From Streptomyces sp. CB02261 (lineage in GTDB: Bacteria; Actinomycetota; Actinomycetes; Streptomycetales; Streptomycetaceae): a stretch of DNA of 64,000 bases. This document shows positions 24,855-33,165 of this stretch, in pieces (the stretch's first letter is position 1; each line of letters opens with the position of its first letter). A program made the position numbers and the translations under genes. The DNA is taken from NCBI RefSeq assembly GCF_001905665.1, contig NZ_LIVX01000001.1:1116001-1180000 (forward strand), given 5' to 3'. The notes below the pieces were generated by a model. That model did no database searches, had not been told where the DNA came from, and worked only from the letters and a program-made list of their open reading frames with translations.

Positions 24855-26498
24855 TCACACGATCGGGGGCGTCCCCTCCAGGGGGCGGCCGAGGACCCCG
24901 GGGCGCCGCTGCCGGGGGTGGGGTCCGGCGGGCGGCCGGTAGTCGACGCCGAGGGCGTCGAGGCGCCGGTAGTGGGTGTCCATGCGGCGCTCGAAGCCGG
25001 GGTAGTCGCGTGTTCCGGGCGCGGGCAGCGCGGACCAGGCGACCTCGGCGAAGGCGGCGAGGCGCGGGAAGACCTGGTAGTCGATCCGGGCGCGGTTCTC
25101 CATCACCTCGGTCCAGACGTTGGCCTGGGTGCCCAGGATGTGGGCGGCGGCCTCCGGGGCGAGCCCCGGCGGGACGGGCTCGAAACGGTAGACGTCCTCC
25201 AGGGTGCGGACGTATCCGATGGGCATCGGCTCGTCCTCGCCGGGTGCCTGACGGTGGTCCAGGTACACCTGCTGCTCGGGGCACATGACGACGTCGTGTC
25301 CGGCCTCGGCAGCGGCGATCCCGCCCGCGTACCCCCGCCAGGAGGAGACGGCCGCGCCCTCGGCGAGGCCGCCCTCCAGGATCTCGTCCCAGCCGATGAG
25401 GCGCCGGCCCCGGGCGGTGAGCCAGCGGTCGAAGTGGCGGATGAACCAGGACTGGAGCTCGTCCTCGCCGGAGAGCCCGAGTTCCCGGATGCGGGCCTGC
25501 GCGGCCGGGGAGGCCTTCCACTGGTCCTTGGGGCACTCGTCGCCGCCGATGTGGACGAAGGGGGACGGGAAGAGGTCGAGGACCTCCTCGAGAACGCCCT
25601 CGTAGAAGCGCAGGACGGTCTCGGTGGGGGCGAGGACGTTCGGGTTGACGCCCCAGGTGTCCCAGACGGTGAGGGCGGTGGTGTCGACGACGTCGGTGTT
25701 GCCGAGTTCGGGGTACGCGGCGATCGCGGCCTGCGAGTGGCCGGGGAGGTCGATCTCGGGGACGACGGTGATGTGCCGCTCGGCCGCGTACGCGACGATC
25801 TCGCGGATGTCGTCCCGGGTGTAGAACCCGCCGTGCGGGGTGTCGTCCCAGAGGGGCGAGGCCCGGTGGCCCCACTTGCTGCGGGCGCGCCAGGAGCCGA
25901 CCTCGGTGAGCTTCGGGTGGCGCTCGATCTCGATGCGCCAGCCCTGGTCGTCGGTGAGGTGGAGGTGGAGGACGTTCAGCTTGTGGGCGGCGAGGAGGTC
26001 CAGGTACCGCAGGACGTCGTCCTTGGGCAGGAAGTGCCGGGAGACGTCGAGGAGGAGGCCGCGCCAGCCGAACCGGGGCCGGTCGGAGAGGGTCACCAGG
26101 GGCAGGCCCGGGCCCCGGTCGGTCACGGGCGCCCTGCGGTACGCCTCGGGGCCGAGCAGCTGACGGAGGGTCTGGGCGCCCCAGAACACGCCTGCGGGGC
26201 CGCCGCCCTCGATGACGACGGCCGCGCCGTCGGTCCCGGTGGAGAGGCGGTAGCCCTCGGGGCCGTGCTCCCGCTCCACCTCGGCGTCGATCCGCAGCCG
26301 GATCGCGTGCGGCCCCGGGCCGTCGGCGAGCGGCAGTCCGGTGGCGGCGCCGAGGGTGGTGCGGAGCCAGCGGGCGGTGGTCCCGGTGCCGGGTCCGGCG
26401 TCGAGGGTGGTCCGTCCGTCGAGGGACACGTGCCCGGGGGCGCTCCCCCGGTGCTCGGCCGACAGGGGCGCGGGGATCAGGTCCAGGGGGAGGGTCAT
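24855..26498 (-). CDS. Beta-N-acetylhexosaminidase, glycoside hydrolase family 20
   Basis: 547 residues. There is an N-terminal GH20b-like domain, then the catalytic barrel from LSDRPRFGWRGLLLDVSRHFLP through LHLHLTDDQGWRIEI to HIGGDE, where Asp320-Glu321 are the catalytic pair of substrate-assisted catalysis. Other substrate loops are PEIDLPGHSQAA and LGTQANVWTE. No signal peptide is present, so it likely acts in the cytoplasm on imported N-acetylglucosamine oligosaccharides such as chitobiose. It is the last gene of the ABC operon, 4 bases after the second permease, which supports that substrate. Confidence 0.92.
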   Translation of the reverse strand: MTLPLDLIPAPLSAEHRGSAPGHVSLDGRTTLDAGPGTGTTARWLRTTLGAATGLPLADGPGPHAIRLRIDAEVEREHGPEGYRLSTGTDGAAVVIEGGGPAGVFWGAQTLRQLLGPEAYRRAPVTDRGPGLPLVTLSDRPRFGWRGLLLDVSRHFLPKDDVLRYLDLLAAHKLNVLHLHLTDDQGWRIEIERHPKLTEVGSWRARSKWGHRASPLWDDTPHGGFYTRDDIREIVAYAAERHITVVPEIDLPGHSQAAIAAYPELGNTDVVDTTALTVWDTWGVNPNVLAPTETVLRFYEGVLEEVLDLFPSPFVHIGGDECPKDQWKASPAAQARIRELGLSGEDELQSWFIRHFDRWLTARGRRLIGWDEILEGGLAEGAAVSSWRGYAGGIAAAEAGHDVVMCPEQQVYLDHRQAPGEDEPMPIGYVRTLEDVYRFEPVPPGLAPEAAAHILGTQANVWTEVMENRARIDYQVFPRLAAFAEVAWSALPAPGTRDYPGFERRMDTHYRRLDALGVDYRPPAGPHPRQRRPGVLGRPLEGTPPIV

Positions 26499-26502
26499 CG
26501 CG

Positions 26503-27342
26503 TCAGTCCTTCACCGCCCCGCCCAGTCCGGAGACGAGGCGGCGCTGTACGAGTACGAAGAAGACGAGCACCGGGACCGTCATCACGGTCGAACCGGCCA
26601 TGATTCCTCCCCAGTCGTTCTCGTCGGGCTTGAAGAAGACGAGCAGGGCCATGGGGAGGGTCGACTGCGAGGTGTCGCTGATGAGGAACGACTTCGCGAA
26701 GAGGAAGTCGTTCCAGGTGGAGATGAACGAGAAGACGCTCGTCGCGACCAGGCCGGGGAAGACCAGCGGGAAGAGGATCTGCCACAGGAACCGGGTGCGG
26801 CTCGCGCCGTCGATCTGGGCCTGCTCCTCCAGCGCCTCCGGGACCGCCTTGACGAAGCCGCGCAGCATCCAGATGGCGAACGGCAGCGAGAAGGCGATGT
26901 GCGGCAGGATCAGCGAGCCGAGGGTGTTGAGCTGGCCGAAGTCCCGCATGAGGAAGAAGAGCGGGATGGTGAGGGCCTCGACCGGCACCATCTGGGCCAC
27001 CAGGAACATGATGAGCAGCGTGGTGCGGAACCGGAAGCGGAAGCGGGTGACCGCCGTCGCCGCGAGGAAGGCGATGAGGGCGGAGGCGAGGACGACCGTG
27101 CCGGCGACGATCAGCGAGTTGAGGAAGTAGCGGCCGAACTCCTGCTGTTCGAAGACGCGCCGGAAGGAGTCGAGGGACGGGGACAGGGTCCACGGCCGCG
27201 GGTTCGTGGACTGGATCTCGCCGGCCGGTTTGAAGGCCGAGAGGACCATCCAGTACAGCGGGAAGGCGACGGCGGCGGCGACGAGCAGGGTGACGGCCTC
27301 GGCGGCGAGGCGTCCGGGCCGCCTGATGCGGAAGGTGGTCAC
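26503..27342 (-). CDS. Sugar ABC transporter permease (MalG/DasC type)
   Basis: 279 residues with six transmembrane helices. The ABC contact (EAA) loop reads EALEEQAQIDGASRTRFLWQILFPLVFPGL, matching EAA--DGA----F--I--P. It is the second membrane subunit of a carbohydrate importer. GTG at 27342 overlaps the stop of the first permease gene (GTGA), which favours equimolar synthesis. No ATPase gene is in the operon; Streptomyces importers of this type commonly share the MsiK ATPase encoded elsewhere. Confidence 0.92.
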   Translation of the reverse strand: MTTFRIRRPGRLAAEAVTLLVAAAVAFPLYWMVLSAFKPAGEIQSTNPRPWTLSPSLDSFRRVFEQQEFGRYFLNSLIVAGTVVLASALIAFLAATAVTRFRFRFRTTLLIMFLVAQMVPVEALTIPLFFLMRDFGQLNTLGSLILPHIAFSLPFAIWMLRGFVKAVPEALEEQAQIDGASRTRFLWQILFPLVFPGLVATSVFSFISTWNDFLFAKSFLISDTSQSTLPMALLVFFKPDENDWGGIMAGSTVMTVPVLVFFVLVQRRLVSGLGGAVKD

Positions 27343-28307
27343 AGTTCTTCTCCCTGGCGTCGCAGCAGGCGCAGGTAGACCAGCGTCACGGCCAGCAGGA
27401 TCAGCAGCATGACGACGCCGATCGCCGAGCCGAGGCTGTACTCGGACGAGGCGAAGGCCTTCTGGTAGGCGTACACGTTGAGGACGAGGTTCTGGCCGGC
27501 GATGCCGCCGCCGTTCGTCATCACGTAGATCTGGGTGAAGACCTTGAAGTCCCAGATGATCGACTGGATCGTGACGACGACCAGGATCGGCCGGAGCATC
27601 GGGGCCGTGACGGAGCGCCAGATCCGCCACTGCGAGGCGCCGTCGAGGGCGGCGGCCTCCAGGACCTCGGACGGGACGGCCTTGATGCCCGCGTAGACGG
27701 TGACCATCACGAACGGGAAGGAACACCAGACGACTTCGAGGAGGACGAGGGCGAAGGCGCTGTACCGCCCGTACGTCCAGGAGAAGTCGCCGAGCCCGAG
27801 CAGCCTGTTGACGGGGCCGAAGTCGGGGTCGAAGAGGAAGACCCACACGGTGGAGCCGGTCACGGCGGGGGTGGCCCAGGCGCCGAGCGCGGCCAGCATC
27901 AGGACGAGCCGGGGCAGGGCACGCACGCGCGTGAGGAGGACGGCGAGGGCGCAGCCGACGGCGAGCGTGGTGACCACGCAGGCGGCGGCGAAGACGACGG
28001 TGGCGAGGAGGACGTGCCGGAACTGGGGGTCGGCGAAGAGGGTTGTGTAGTTGCCGAAGCCCTTGAAGGAGGTGGGTTCGCCGCCGCTGACCTGGGCCTG
28101 GGTGTACTCCAGGAAGGAGATCAGGCCGAGCTGGTAGACGGGGTAGACGAGGAGTCCGCCGATGACGGCGAGGGCGGGCAGGAGGTAGAGCCAGGGGGTC
28201 CAGGGGCGGTGCCCCCGGACGCCGGCGCGCCGTGCGGCCGGGGCGGCGGGGGTGGGCTTCGCGGCCGGGCCGGTCCCGGTGTGCTTCTCGGTGAGCTGGG
28301 TCGTCAT
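27339..28307 (-). CDS. Sugar ABC transporter permease (MalF/DasB type)
   Basis: 322 residues. A cytoplasmic Pro/Ala/Arg-rich N-terminus of about 35 residues is followed by six transmembrane helices. The EAA loop is SEVLEAAALDGASQWRIWRSVTAPML. It pairs with the downstream permease and is preceded 5 bases upstream by the binding-protein gene. The operon order binding protein, MalF-type, MalG-type, hexosaminidase is like chitobiose/N-acetylglucosamine systems of Streptomyces (DasABC, NgcEFG); which it equals is not settled. Confidence 0.92.
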   Translation of the reverse strand: MTTQLTEKHTGTGPAAKPTPAAPAARRAGVRGHRPWTPWLYLLPALAVIGGLLVYPVYQLGLISFLEYTQAQVSGGEPTSFKGFGNYTTLFADPQFRHVLLATVVFAAACVVTTLAVGCALAVLLTRVRALPRLVLMLAALGAWATPAVTGSTVWVFLFDPDFGPVNRLLGLGDFSWTYGRYSAFALVLLEVVWCSFPFVMVTVYAGIKAVPSEVLEAAALDGASQWRIWRSVTAPMLRPILVVVTIQSIIWDFKVFTQIYVMTNGGGIAGQNLVLNVYAYQKAFASSEYSLGSAIGVVMLLILLAVTLVYLRLLRRQGEEL

Positions 28308-28312
28308 GCGTG

Positions 28313-29617
28313 TCAGCCCGCCGGCGCGAAGGCCGCGTCCATCTTCTCGGCGGCGTCGTCGGCGGCCGCCTTGACGTCCTTACGGCCGCTGACGATCTCC
28401 TGGAACATCGTGGGCAGGACGAGGGAGGCGTCGATCCGGCCCCAGCCGGGGGACGCGGGGACGAACCTGGTGCCGGCGTCGAGGGTGTCGATGAAGGGCT
28501 TCACGAAGGGCTGGCGCCGTGCGGCGTCGGCCCGGACGTCGGTGTAGGTGGGGAGGAAGCCCATCGCGTCGAAGAGCCGGCCCTGGGTCTCCTTGCCGGT
28601 CAGGGACTTGAGGAGGTCGACGGCGAGGGTGCGGTGCGAGGTGCTCCTGAGGACGCCGATGTTGTTGCCGCCGGCGAAGGCGGGGGCGATGGAGCCGGGG
28701 GTGGTGCCGGGCAGCGGGACGACGGCGTACCTGCCCTTGACGGTGCCGGCCTCGACGGCGGCGTGGCTGAAGTCGCCGCCGATGGCCATGGCGGCCTTGC
28801 CGGAGGCGAAGGCGGTGACGGTGGCGTTGCCGCCCATCTGGGCGCACTTGGCGGCCGGGCAGTTGTCGTCGCCGAAGAGCGAGGTGTACGTGGCGATGCC
28901 CTTGCGGGCGGCCTCGCTGTTGACGGCGGCCTTGTACGAGTCGCCGTTCGCGGTGGCGAGTTCGCCGCCCGCCGCCCAGACGAAGGGCATGGCGCCGTAG
29001 GTGTAGGCGCCGCCGACGGCGATGCCGTACAGCTCGGGCTTCGCCTTGCGTATCTTCCTGGCGGTGGAGACGAGTTCGGCCTGGCTCTTGGGGGCGGTGA
29101 GGCCGAGTTCCCGGAAGACGTCGGTGCGGTAGTAGAGGGCGCGGACGCCGACGAAGAGCGGGGCGCCGTAGACCTTCCCGTCGACGGTGACGGACTGTTT
29201 CGCGGTGGGGTCGGTGTCCTCGGCCTCGTCCCAGGCGGCGAACTCGGCGCTGATGTCGGCGAGTCCGCCGTCCTTGACGTATCCGGCGGTGTCGGTGTTG
29301 CCGTACTCGATGAGGTCGGGGGCGGACGCGGGGTCGTTGAAGGCGGCCTTGACGCGTTGGGCGCGGGTCTCGACGGGGATGTACTCGACGTCGACGCGCG
29401 TGCCCCGGTGGCTCTTCTCGAAGGCGGCGACGGCCTTCTCGACGACCTGCTCCTTGGGCGTGTTGCTGACCTCCTGGAAGAGCCAGACGCGCAGGGTGCC
29501 GGTCTTCTCGTCCGTCGTGGCCTTGCCGTCGGACGTCTGGGGAGCGCAGGCGGTGGCGGTGAGACCTGCGAGCAGGAGTGCGGCGGCCGCGGTGGTGACG
29601 CGGGCAGGAAGCTTCAT
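28313..29617 (-). CDS. Sugar ABC transporter substrate-binding lipoprotein
   Basis: 434 residues. The lipobox is LTATACAPQ (Cys24). The mature part is a family 1 solute-binding protein (TLRVWLFQEV, FEKSHRGTRVDVEYI, DLIEYGNTDTAGYVKDGGL, YGAPLFVGVRALYYRTDVF). It captures an oligosaccharide outside the membrane, probably an aminosugar, judged by the GH20 gene in the operon. GGAGGGG lies 7-13 bases before the ATG. Upstream is an inverted repeat that may bind the operon's repressor; no regulator gene is adjacent. Confidence 0.92.
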   Translation of the reverse strand: MKLPARVTTAAAALLLAGLTATACAPQTSDGKATTDEKTGTLRVWLFQEVSNTPKEQVVEKAVAAFEKSHRGTRVDVEYIPVETRAQRVKAAFNDPASAPDLIEYGNTDTAGYVKDGGLADISAEFAAWDEAEDTDPTAKQSVTVDGKVYGAPLFVGVRALYYRTDVFRELGLTAPKSQAELVSTARKIRKAKPELYGIAVGGAYTYGAMPFVWAAGGELATANGDSYKAAVNSEAARKGIATYTSLFGDDNCPAAKCAQMGGNATVTAFASGKAAMAIGGDFSHAAVEAGTVKGRYAVVPLPGTTPGSIAPAFAGGNNIGVLRSTSHRTLAVDLLKSLTGKETQGRLFDAMGFLPTYTDVRADAARRQPFVKPFIDTLDAGTRFVPASPGWGRIDASLVLPTMFQEIVSGRKDVKAAADDAAEKMDAAFAPAG

Positions 29618-29642
29618 GACGGATCCCCTCCGAATGCGTGCG

Positions 29643-29657
29643 TTGCATCATGTGCAA
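29643..29657. promoter_or_regulatory. Candidate operator upstream of the sugar ABC operon
   Basis: TTGCA-n5-TGCAA, a perfect 5-bp inverted repeat, lies 26 bases before the binding-protein start. A related half-site TGCACAA lies at 29672-29678. It has the look of a LacI/GntR/ROK operator; it does not match the DasR consensus as I know it. Binding is inferred. Confidence 0.4.
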
Positions 29658-29795
29658 TGGGTGTTTCGTTCTGCACAACACGCGTGAGGTTAGGCGCGCT
29701 TCCGGTGAGCCGACAAGAGGTCTCGACCACTTCGACCGTCCCGTGACCGGCGGAAGCACTCCGCGCAACGGCGCTCCTCGCCCCGGAAACGCGGA

Positions 29796-29839
29796 ACGGC
29801 CCCCGTCGTACGTACCGAGGTACGTACGACGGGGGCCGT
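29796..29839 (-). terminator. Strong terminator after the DUF3039 gene
   Basis: A perfect 20-bp stem, starting ACGGCCCCCGTCGTACGTAC, with a 4-base loop (CGAG). It separates the DUF3039 gene from the downstream ABC operon and is the longest perfect hairpin I see in the window. Confidence 0.85.
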
Positions 29840-29861
29840 CCCCGACGTCAGGAAGTGGCCG

Positions 29862-30149
29862 CTACTTGTCCTTGCCGCCCTTGTCCTTGTCGCCGCCGCC
29901 GGCGCCCATGGATTCGTAGATCTCCTTGCACATCGGACAGACCGGGTACTTCTTGGGGTCACGCCCCGGCACCCAGACCTTTCCGCACAGCGCGACGACG
30001 GGCGTGCCGTCGAGGGCGCTCGCCATGATCTTGTCCTTCTGGACGTAATGGGCGTAGCGCTCGTGGTCGCCGTCACCGTGGGACACCTGCGGCGTCGGCT
30101 CGACGAGGGTCCCCGTACCTGCCCCGCGCTCGGGCTCGAGAGTGCTCAT
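29862..30149 (-). CDS. DUF3039 zinc-ribbon-like small protein
   Basis: 95 residues. The core is HYVQKDKIMASALDGTPVVALCGKVWVPGRDPKKYPVCPMCKEIYE, in which CG-KVW and CPMC form a likely metal-binding knuckle, as in the actinobacterial DUF3039 family. The C-terminus is Gly/Asp/Lys-rich. The function is not known. ATG at 30149 is chosen (MSTLEPERG); an ATG nine bases upstream is possible. It stands alone with a strong terminator and lies 30 bases downstream of the YqgE gene. Confidence 0.85.
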   Translation of the reverse strand: MSTLEPERGAGTGTLVEPTPQVSHGDGDHERYAHYVQKDKIMASALDGTPVVALCGKVWVPGRDPKKYPVCPMCKEIYESMGAGGGDKDKGGKDK

Positions 30150-30179
30150 AACCGCCAAGGGTACTGAAAGCCGGGGCCC

Positions 30180-30740
30180 TCAGTTGAGGGACGGGTCGTC
30201 GGGGTAGGTGGCGATCATCGCGAGGTCCCCGCGCTGCCTCCGGAGCACCTGCCGCCAGAGCGTCTCGGGCTGCGGCGAGGAGACGTCACCGGGCTCGGAC
30301 TCGACCACGTACCAGGCGCCGTCGCCGAGCTCGGTCTCCAGCTGGCCGGGGCCCCAGCCCGCGTACCCCGCGAAGATCCGCAGCGAGCCGAGGGCCGGTC
30401 CGAGCAGCTCGGGCGGGGTCTCCAGGTCGACGAGACCGATCGCCCCGTGCACCCGCCGCCAGCCGAGGGGCCCCTCGTCGCCGGGGATCACGGCGAGCCC
30501 GAGGGCCGCGTCGAGCGAGACGGGGCCGCCCTGGAAGACGACGTCCGGCTCACCGGCGAGCCCGGCCCAGGGGGCGAGGATGTCGCCGACGGTCACCGGC
30601 GTCGGACGGTTGAGGACCACGCCGAGGGAGCCCTCGTCGTCGTGGTCGAGCAGCAGGACCACCGCGCGGTCGAAATTGGGGTCCGCCAGCGCGGGGGTGG
30701 CGACGAGCAGCCGTCCTGTGAGCGAGGACACCTCGGTCAT
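30180..30740 (-). CDS. YqgE/AlgH family protein
   Basis: 186 residues, full length for the family. Characteristic segments are SLTGRLLVATPALADPNFDRAVVLLLDHDDEGSLGVVLNRPTP, GGPVSLDAALGLA, and FAGYAGWGPGQLETEL. The protein is a soluble single-domain fold of uncertain role. The start at MTEVSS (30740) follows the usual family N-terminus; an ATG at 30749 is the alternative and has the better GGGA upstream. It precedes the DUF3039 gene and diverges from murA. Confidence 0.92.
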   Translation of the reverse strand: MTEVSSLTGRLLVATPALADPNFDRAVVLLLDHDDEGSLGVVLNRPTPVTVGDILAPWAGLAGEPDVVFQGGPVSLDAALGLAVIPGDEGPLGWRRVHGAIGLVDLETPPELLGPALGSLRIFAGYAGWGPGQLETELGDGAWYVVESEPGDVSSPQPETLWRQVLRRQRGDLAMIATYPDDPSLN

Positions 30741-31039
30741 GCGACACATGATCCCGCATCTTCGGCGTTCGTGGGCGTTGTCGGGGTACGGAGGGACGGG
30801 ATGGCGGGAAGTCGACGAGCGCCGCAGATCAGCTCGGTGACCGCCACGGCCCGGAGGCGACCCCGGGGCGGCTCGCCCGAGGAAGCGGACGGTGACGCTC
30901 CGCAAGATCACGGGAACAGAGGGTGTTGTGCCGAATTCATTACATCTGACAGGCCCCCCGGAGCACACAAGAGAGGTCTCATAGCCCCTTACCCTTTTCA
31001 CTGGCCACCCGACCGACCCCACTCCGGAACGCGAGATTC

Positions 31040-32386
31040 ATGACCGGCACAGACAGCCATGATGTACTGCTCGTCCATGGCGGAACCCCGCTGGAGGGCG
31101 AGATCCGCGTCCGCGGCGCGAAGAACCTCGTGCCCAAGGCGATGGTCGCCGCCCTGCTCGGCAGCGGGCCGAGCCGCCTGCGCAACGTTCCCGACATCCG
31201 TGACGTCCGCGTCGTGCGCGGACTGCTCCAGCTCCACGGTGTGACGGTCCGTCCGGGTGAGGAGCCCGGCGAGCTCGTCCTCGACCCGACGCACGTCGAA
31301 TCCGCGAACGTCGCCGACATCGATGCCCACGCCGGCTCGTCGCGCATCCCGATCCTCTTCTGCGGCCCGCTGCTGCACCGCCTCGGCCACGCCTTCATCC
31401 CGGGCCTCGGCGGCTGCGACATCGGCGGCCGGCCGATCGACTTCCACTTCGACGTGCTCCGCCAGTTCGGCGCGACCATCGAGAAGCGGGCGGACGGGCA
31501 GTACCTGGAGGCGCCCCAGCGCCTTCGCGGCTGCAAGATCCGGCTGCCGTACCCCTCGGTCGGCTCGACCGAGCAGGTGCTGCTCACGGCCGTGCTCGCC
31601 GAGGGCGTCACCGAGCTGTCGAACGCCGCCGTGGAGCCCGAGATCGAGGACCTGATCTGCGTCCTGCAGAAGATGGGCGCGATCATCTCCATGGACACCG
31701 ACCGGACCATCCGGATCACCGGTGTCGACCGCCTCGACGGCTACACCCACCGGGCGCTCCCGGACCGCCTGGAGGCGGCCTCCTGGGCGTCGGCGGCGCT
31801 GGCGACCGAGGGCAACATCTACGTGCGCGGCGCCCAGCAGCGCTCGATGATGACCTTCCTGAACACGTACCGGAAGGTCGGCGGCGCCTTCGAGATCGAC
31901 GACGAGGGCATCCGCTTCTGGCACCCGGGCGGCTCGCTCAACGCGATCCACCTGGAGACGGACGTCCACCCCGGCTTCCAGACCGACTGGCAGCAGCCGC
32001 TGGTCGTGGCCCTGACGCAGGCCTCCGGCCTGTCCATCGTCCACGAGACGGTGTACGAGTCGCGGCTCGGCTTCACCTCCGCGCTGAACCAGATGGGTGC
32101 GCACATCCAGCTGTACCGCGAGTGCCTCGGCGGTTCCGACTGCCGCTTCGGCCAGCGGAACTTCCTGCACTCCGCGGTCGTGTCGGGCCCGACCCGGCTC
32201 CAGGGCGCCGACCTGGTCATCCCCGACCTGCGCGGCGGCTTCTCGTACCTGATCGCGGCGCTGGCGGCCCAGGGCACCTCCCGCGTGCACGGCATCGAGC
32301 TGATCAACCGCGGCTACGAGAACTTCATGGAGAAGCTCGTCGAGCTGGGCGCCAAGGTCGAGCTGCCGGGCAGCGCGCTGGTGTAG
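31040..32386 (+). CDS. murA: UDP-N-acetylglucosamine 1-carboxyvinyltransferase
   Basis: 448 residues. It transfers enolpyruvate from PEP to UDP-GlcNAc, the first committed step of peptidoglycan synthesis in the cytoplasm. The PEP/fosfomycin-site cysteine is Cys126 in GLGGCDIGGRPID, and the substrate Lys28 is in RGAKNL. The later domain has SAALATEGNIYVRG and DLRGGFSYLIAALAAQG. Cys at 126 predicts fosfomycin sensitivity, unlike enzymes with Asp there. It is monocistronic, with a perfect hairpin terminator 15 bases after the stop. Confidence 0.95.
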   Translation: MTGTDSHDVLLVHGGTPLEGEIRVRGAKNLVPKAMVAALLGSGPSRLRNVPDIRDVRVVRGLLQLHGVTVRPGEEPGELVLDPTHVESANVADIDAHAGSSRIPILFCGPLLHRLGHAFIPGLGGCDIGGRPIDFHFDVLRQFGATIEKRADGQYLEAPQRLRGCKIRLPYPSVGSTEQVLLTAVLAEGVTELSNAAVEPEIEDLICVLQKMGAIISMDTDRTIRITGVDRLDGYTHRALPDRLEAASWASAALATEGNIYVRGAQQRSMMTFLNTYRKVGGAFEIDDEGIRFWHPGGSLNAIHLETDVHPGFQTDWQQPLVVALTQASGLSIVHETVYESRLGFTSALNQMGAHIQLYRECLGGSDCRFGQRNFLHSAVVSGPTRLQGADLVIPDLRGGFSYLIAALAAQGTSRVHGIELINRGYENFMEKLVELGAKVELPGSALV

Positions 32387-32400
32387 GGCTGCAAGGCCAG

Positions 32401-32441
32401 AAGGGGCCTGTACGCGGCCGGGAGGCCCGTACAGGCCCCTT
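32401..32441 (+). terminator. murA terminator
   Basis: A perfect 14-bp stem (AAGGGGCCTGTACG / CGTACAGGCCCCTT) with a 13-base loop follows the murA stop by 14 bases. The sequence just beyond (32445-32515) repeats words such as CAGGCCCC and could offer back-up hairpins. Confidence 0.8.
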
Positions 32442-32516
32442 TGCGGCCTCGGACAGGCCCCGCACGGGCTGGTCCAGGCCCCTCACGGCCTCGTAGGGGC
32501 TCGTACGGGCCATACG

Positions 32517-32553
32517 AAAGGGCGGCCACCCCCTGACAGGGTGGCCGCCCTTT
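32517..32553 (-). terminator. hup terminator
   Basis: A perfect 15-bp stem (AAAGGGCGGCCACCC / GGGTGGCCGCCCTTT) with a 7-base loop lies 18 bases after the HU stop on the minus strand. It has A/T-rich ends as in a classical intrinsic terminator. Confidence 0.85.
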
Positions 32554-32571
32554 CTGCGCCTACAGACTGCC

Positions 32572-32853
32572 TTACTTGCCCTTGGCGGCTTCCTTGAGCT
32601 TCGAGCCCGCGGAGACCTTGACGCTGTAGCCGGCCGGGATGTCGATCGGGTCGCCGGTCTGCGGGTTACGAGCGGTGCGAGCGGCACGGTGGGTGCGCTC
32701 GAAGGTCAGGAAGCCGGGGATGGTGACCTTCTCGTCGCCCTTGGCGACGACCTCACCGACGGTCTCGGCGAGAGCGGCCAGCACGGCGTCGGCGTCCTTG
32801 CGGGTCACCTCGGCGCGGTCGGCCAGGGCGGCCACCAGCTCACTGCGGTTCAT
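32572..32853 (-). CDS. hup: HU-family nucleoid protein
   Basis: 93 residues, the standard short HU. MNRSELVAALADRAEVTRKDADAVLAALAE forms the helical dimerisation part. VTIPGFLTFERTHRAARTARNPQTGDPIDIPAGYSVKVSAGSKLKEA holds the DNA-inserting arms with the NPQTG hinge and the intercalating Pro. It bends and compacts DNA as a dimer. It lacks the long Lys/Ala tail of the second streptomycete HU (HupS), so it is the short, vegetative type. GGGAG is 7-11 bases before the ATG. An 8-bp perfect hairpin (32892-32911) lies upstream in the leader. Confidence 0.94.
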   Translation of the reverse strand: MNRSELVAALADRAEVTRKDADAVLAALAETVGEVVAKGDEKVTIPGFLTFERTHRAARTARNPQTGDPIDIPAGYSVKVSAGSKLKEAAKGK

Positions 32854-33165
32854 GTTGTTACTCCCGTGTTCTTCTTGCCTGTGAGGCGTGCCACGCGGCG
32901 GAAGCCGCGTGATTGGGTACAGCGAAGCCGATGCTGCCAGGGCCTTCGGACAGTCCCCGGACCCGGGTCTAATGACAGACCCTCGCGCCCAAACACGCAT
33001 CCTGCCCCCACCAGCGGCGGGAACGCCAATCCGGCACCCCCTGGGGTCACACGAAAAGCGCCAGAGCCCCCTGGTGGTGACGTTCTGTCGACTCCGCGAA
33101 AACGAAGCGGAGCCGAAAAGCCACCCTAAAGGCGGGTTTACGGCTCCGCGAATCGCGACGCGCCG
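32854..33165. other. Intergenic region between hup and malic enzyme gene
   Basis: 312 bases holding the hup leader and promoter and the malic enzyme terminator. A perfect hairpin CACGCGGC-n4-GCCGCGTG (32892-32911) lies about 40 bases before the hup start and may affect hup mRNA. No gene is seen. Confidence 0.6.
33107..33149 (-). terminator. Likely terminator after the malic enzyme gene
   Basis: A 9-bp stem (GCGGAGCCG / CGGCTCCGC) encloses a 25-base loop, 16 bases past the stop codon. The long loop makes it weaker evidence than the other hairpins. Confidence 0.5.

Noticed and set aside
22371..26603. A 1410-codon open frame on the plus strand
   Set aside because: It is antisense to the Mo-hydroxylase and hexosaminidase genes, which have clear motifs and coupled starts. 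Composition is that of a shadow frame.
24855..29617. The dasABC-dasR chitobiose locus
   Set aside because: The importer and GH20 gene resemble it, but no dasR-type regulator gene is next to the operon and the upstream repeat is unlike a DasR site; I leave the genes without das symbols.
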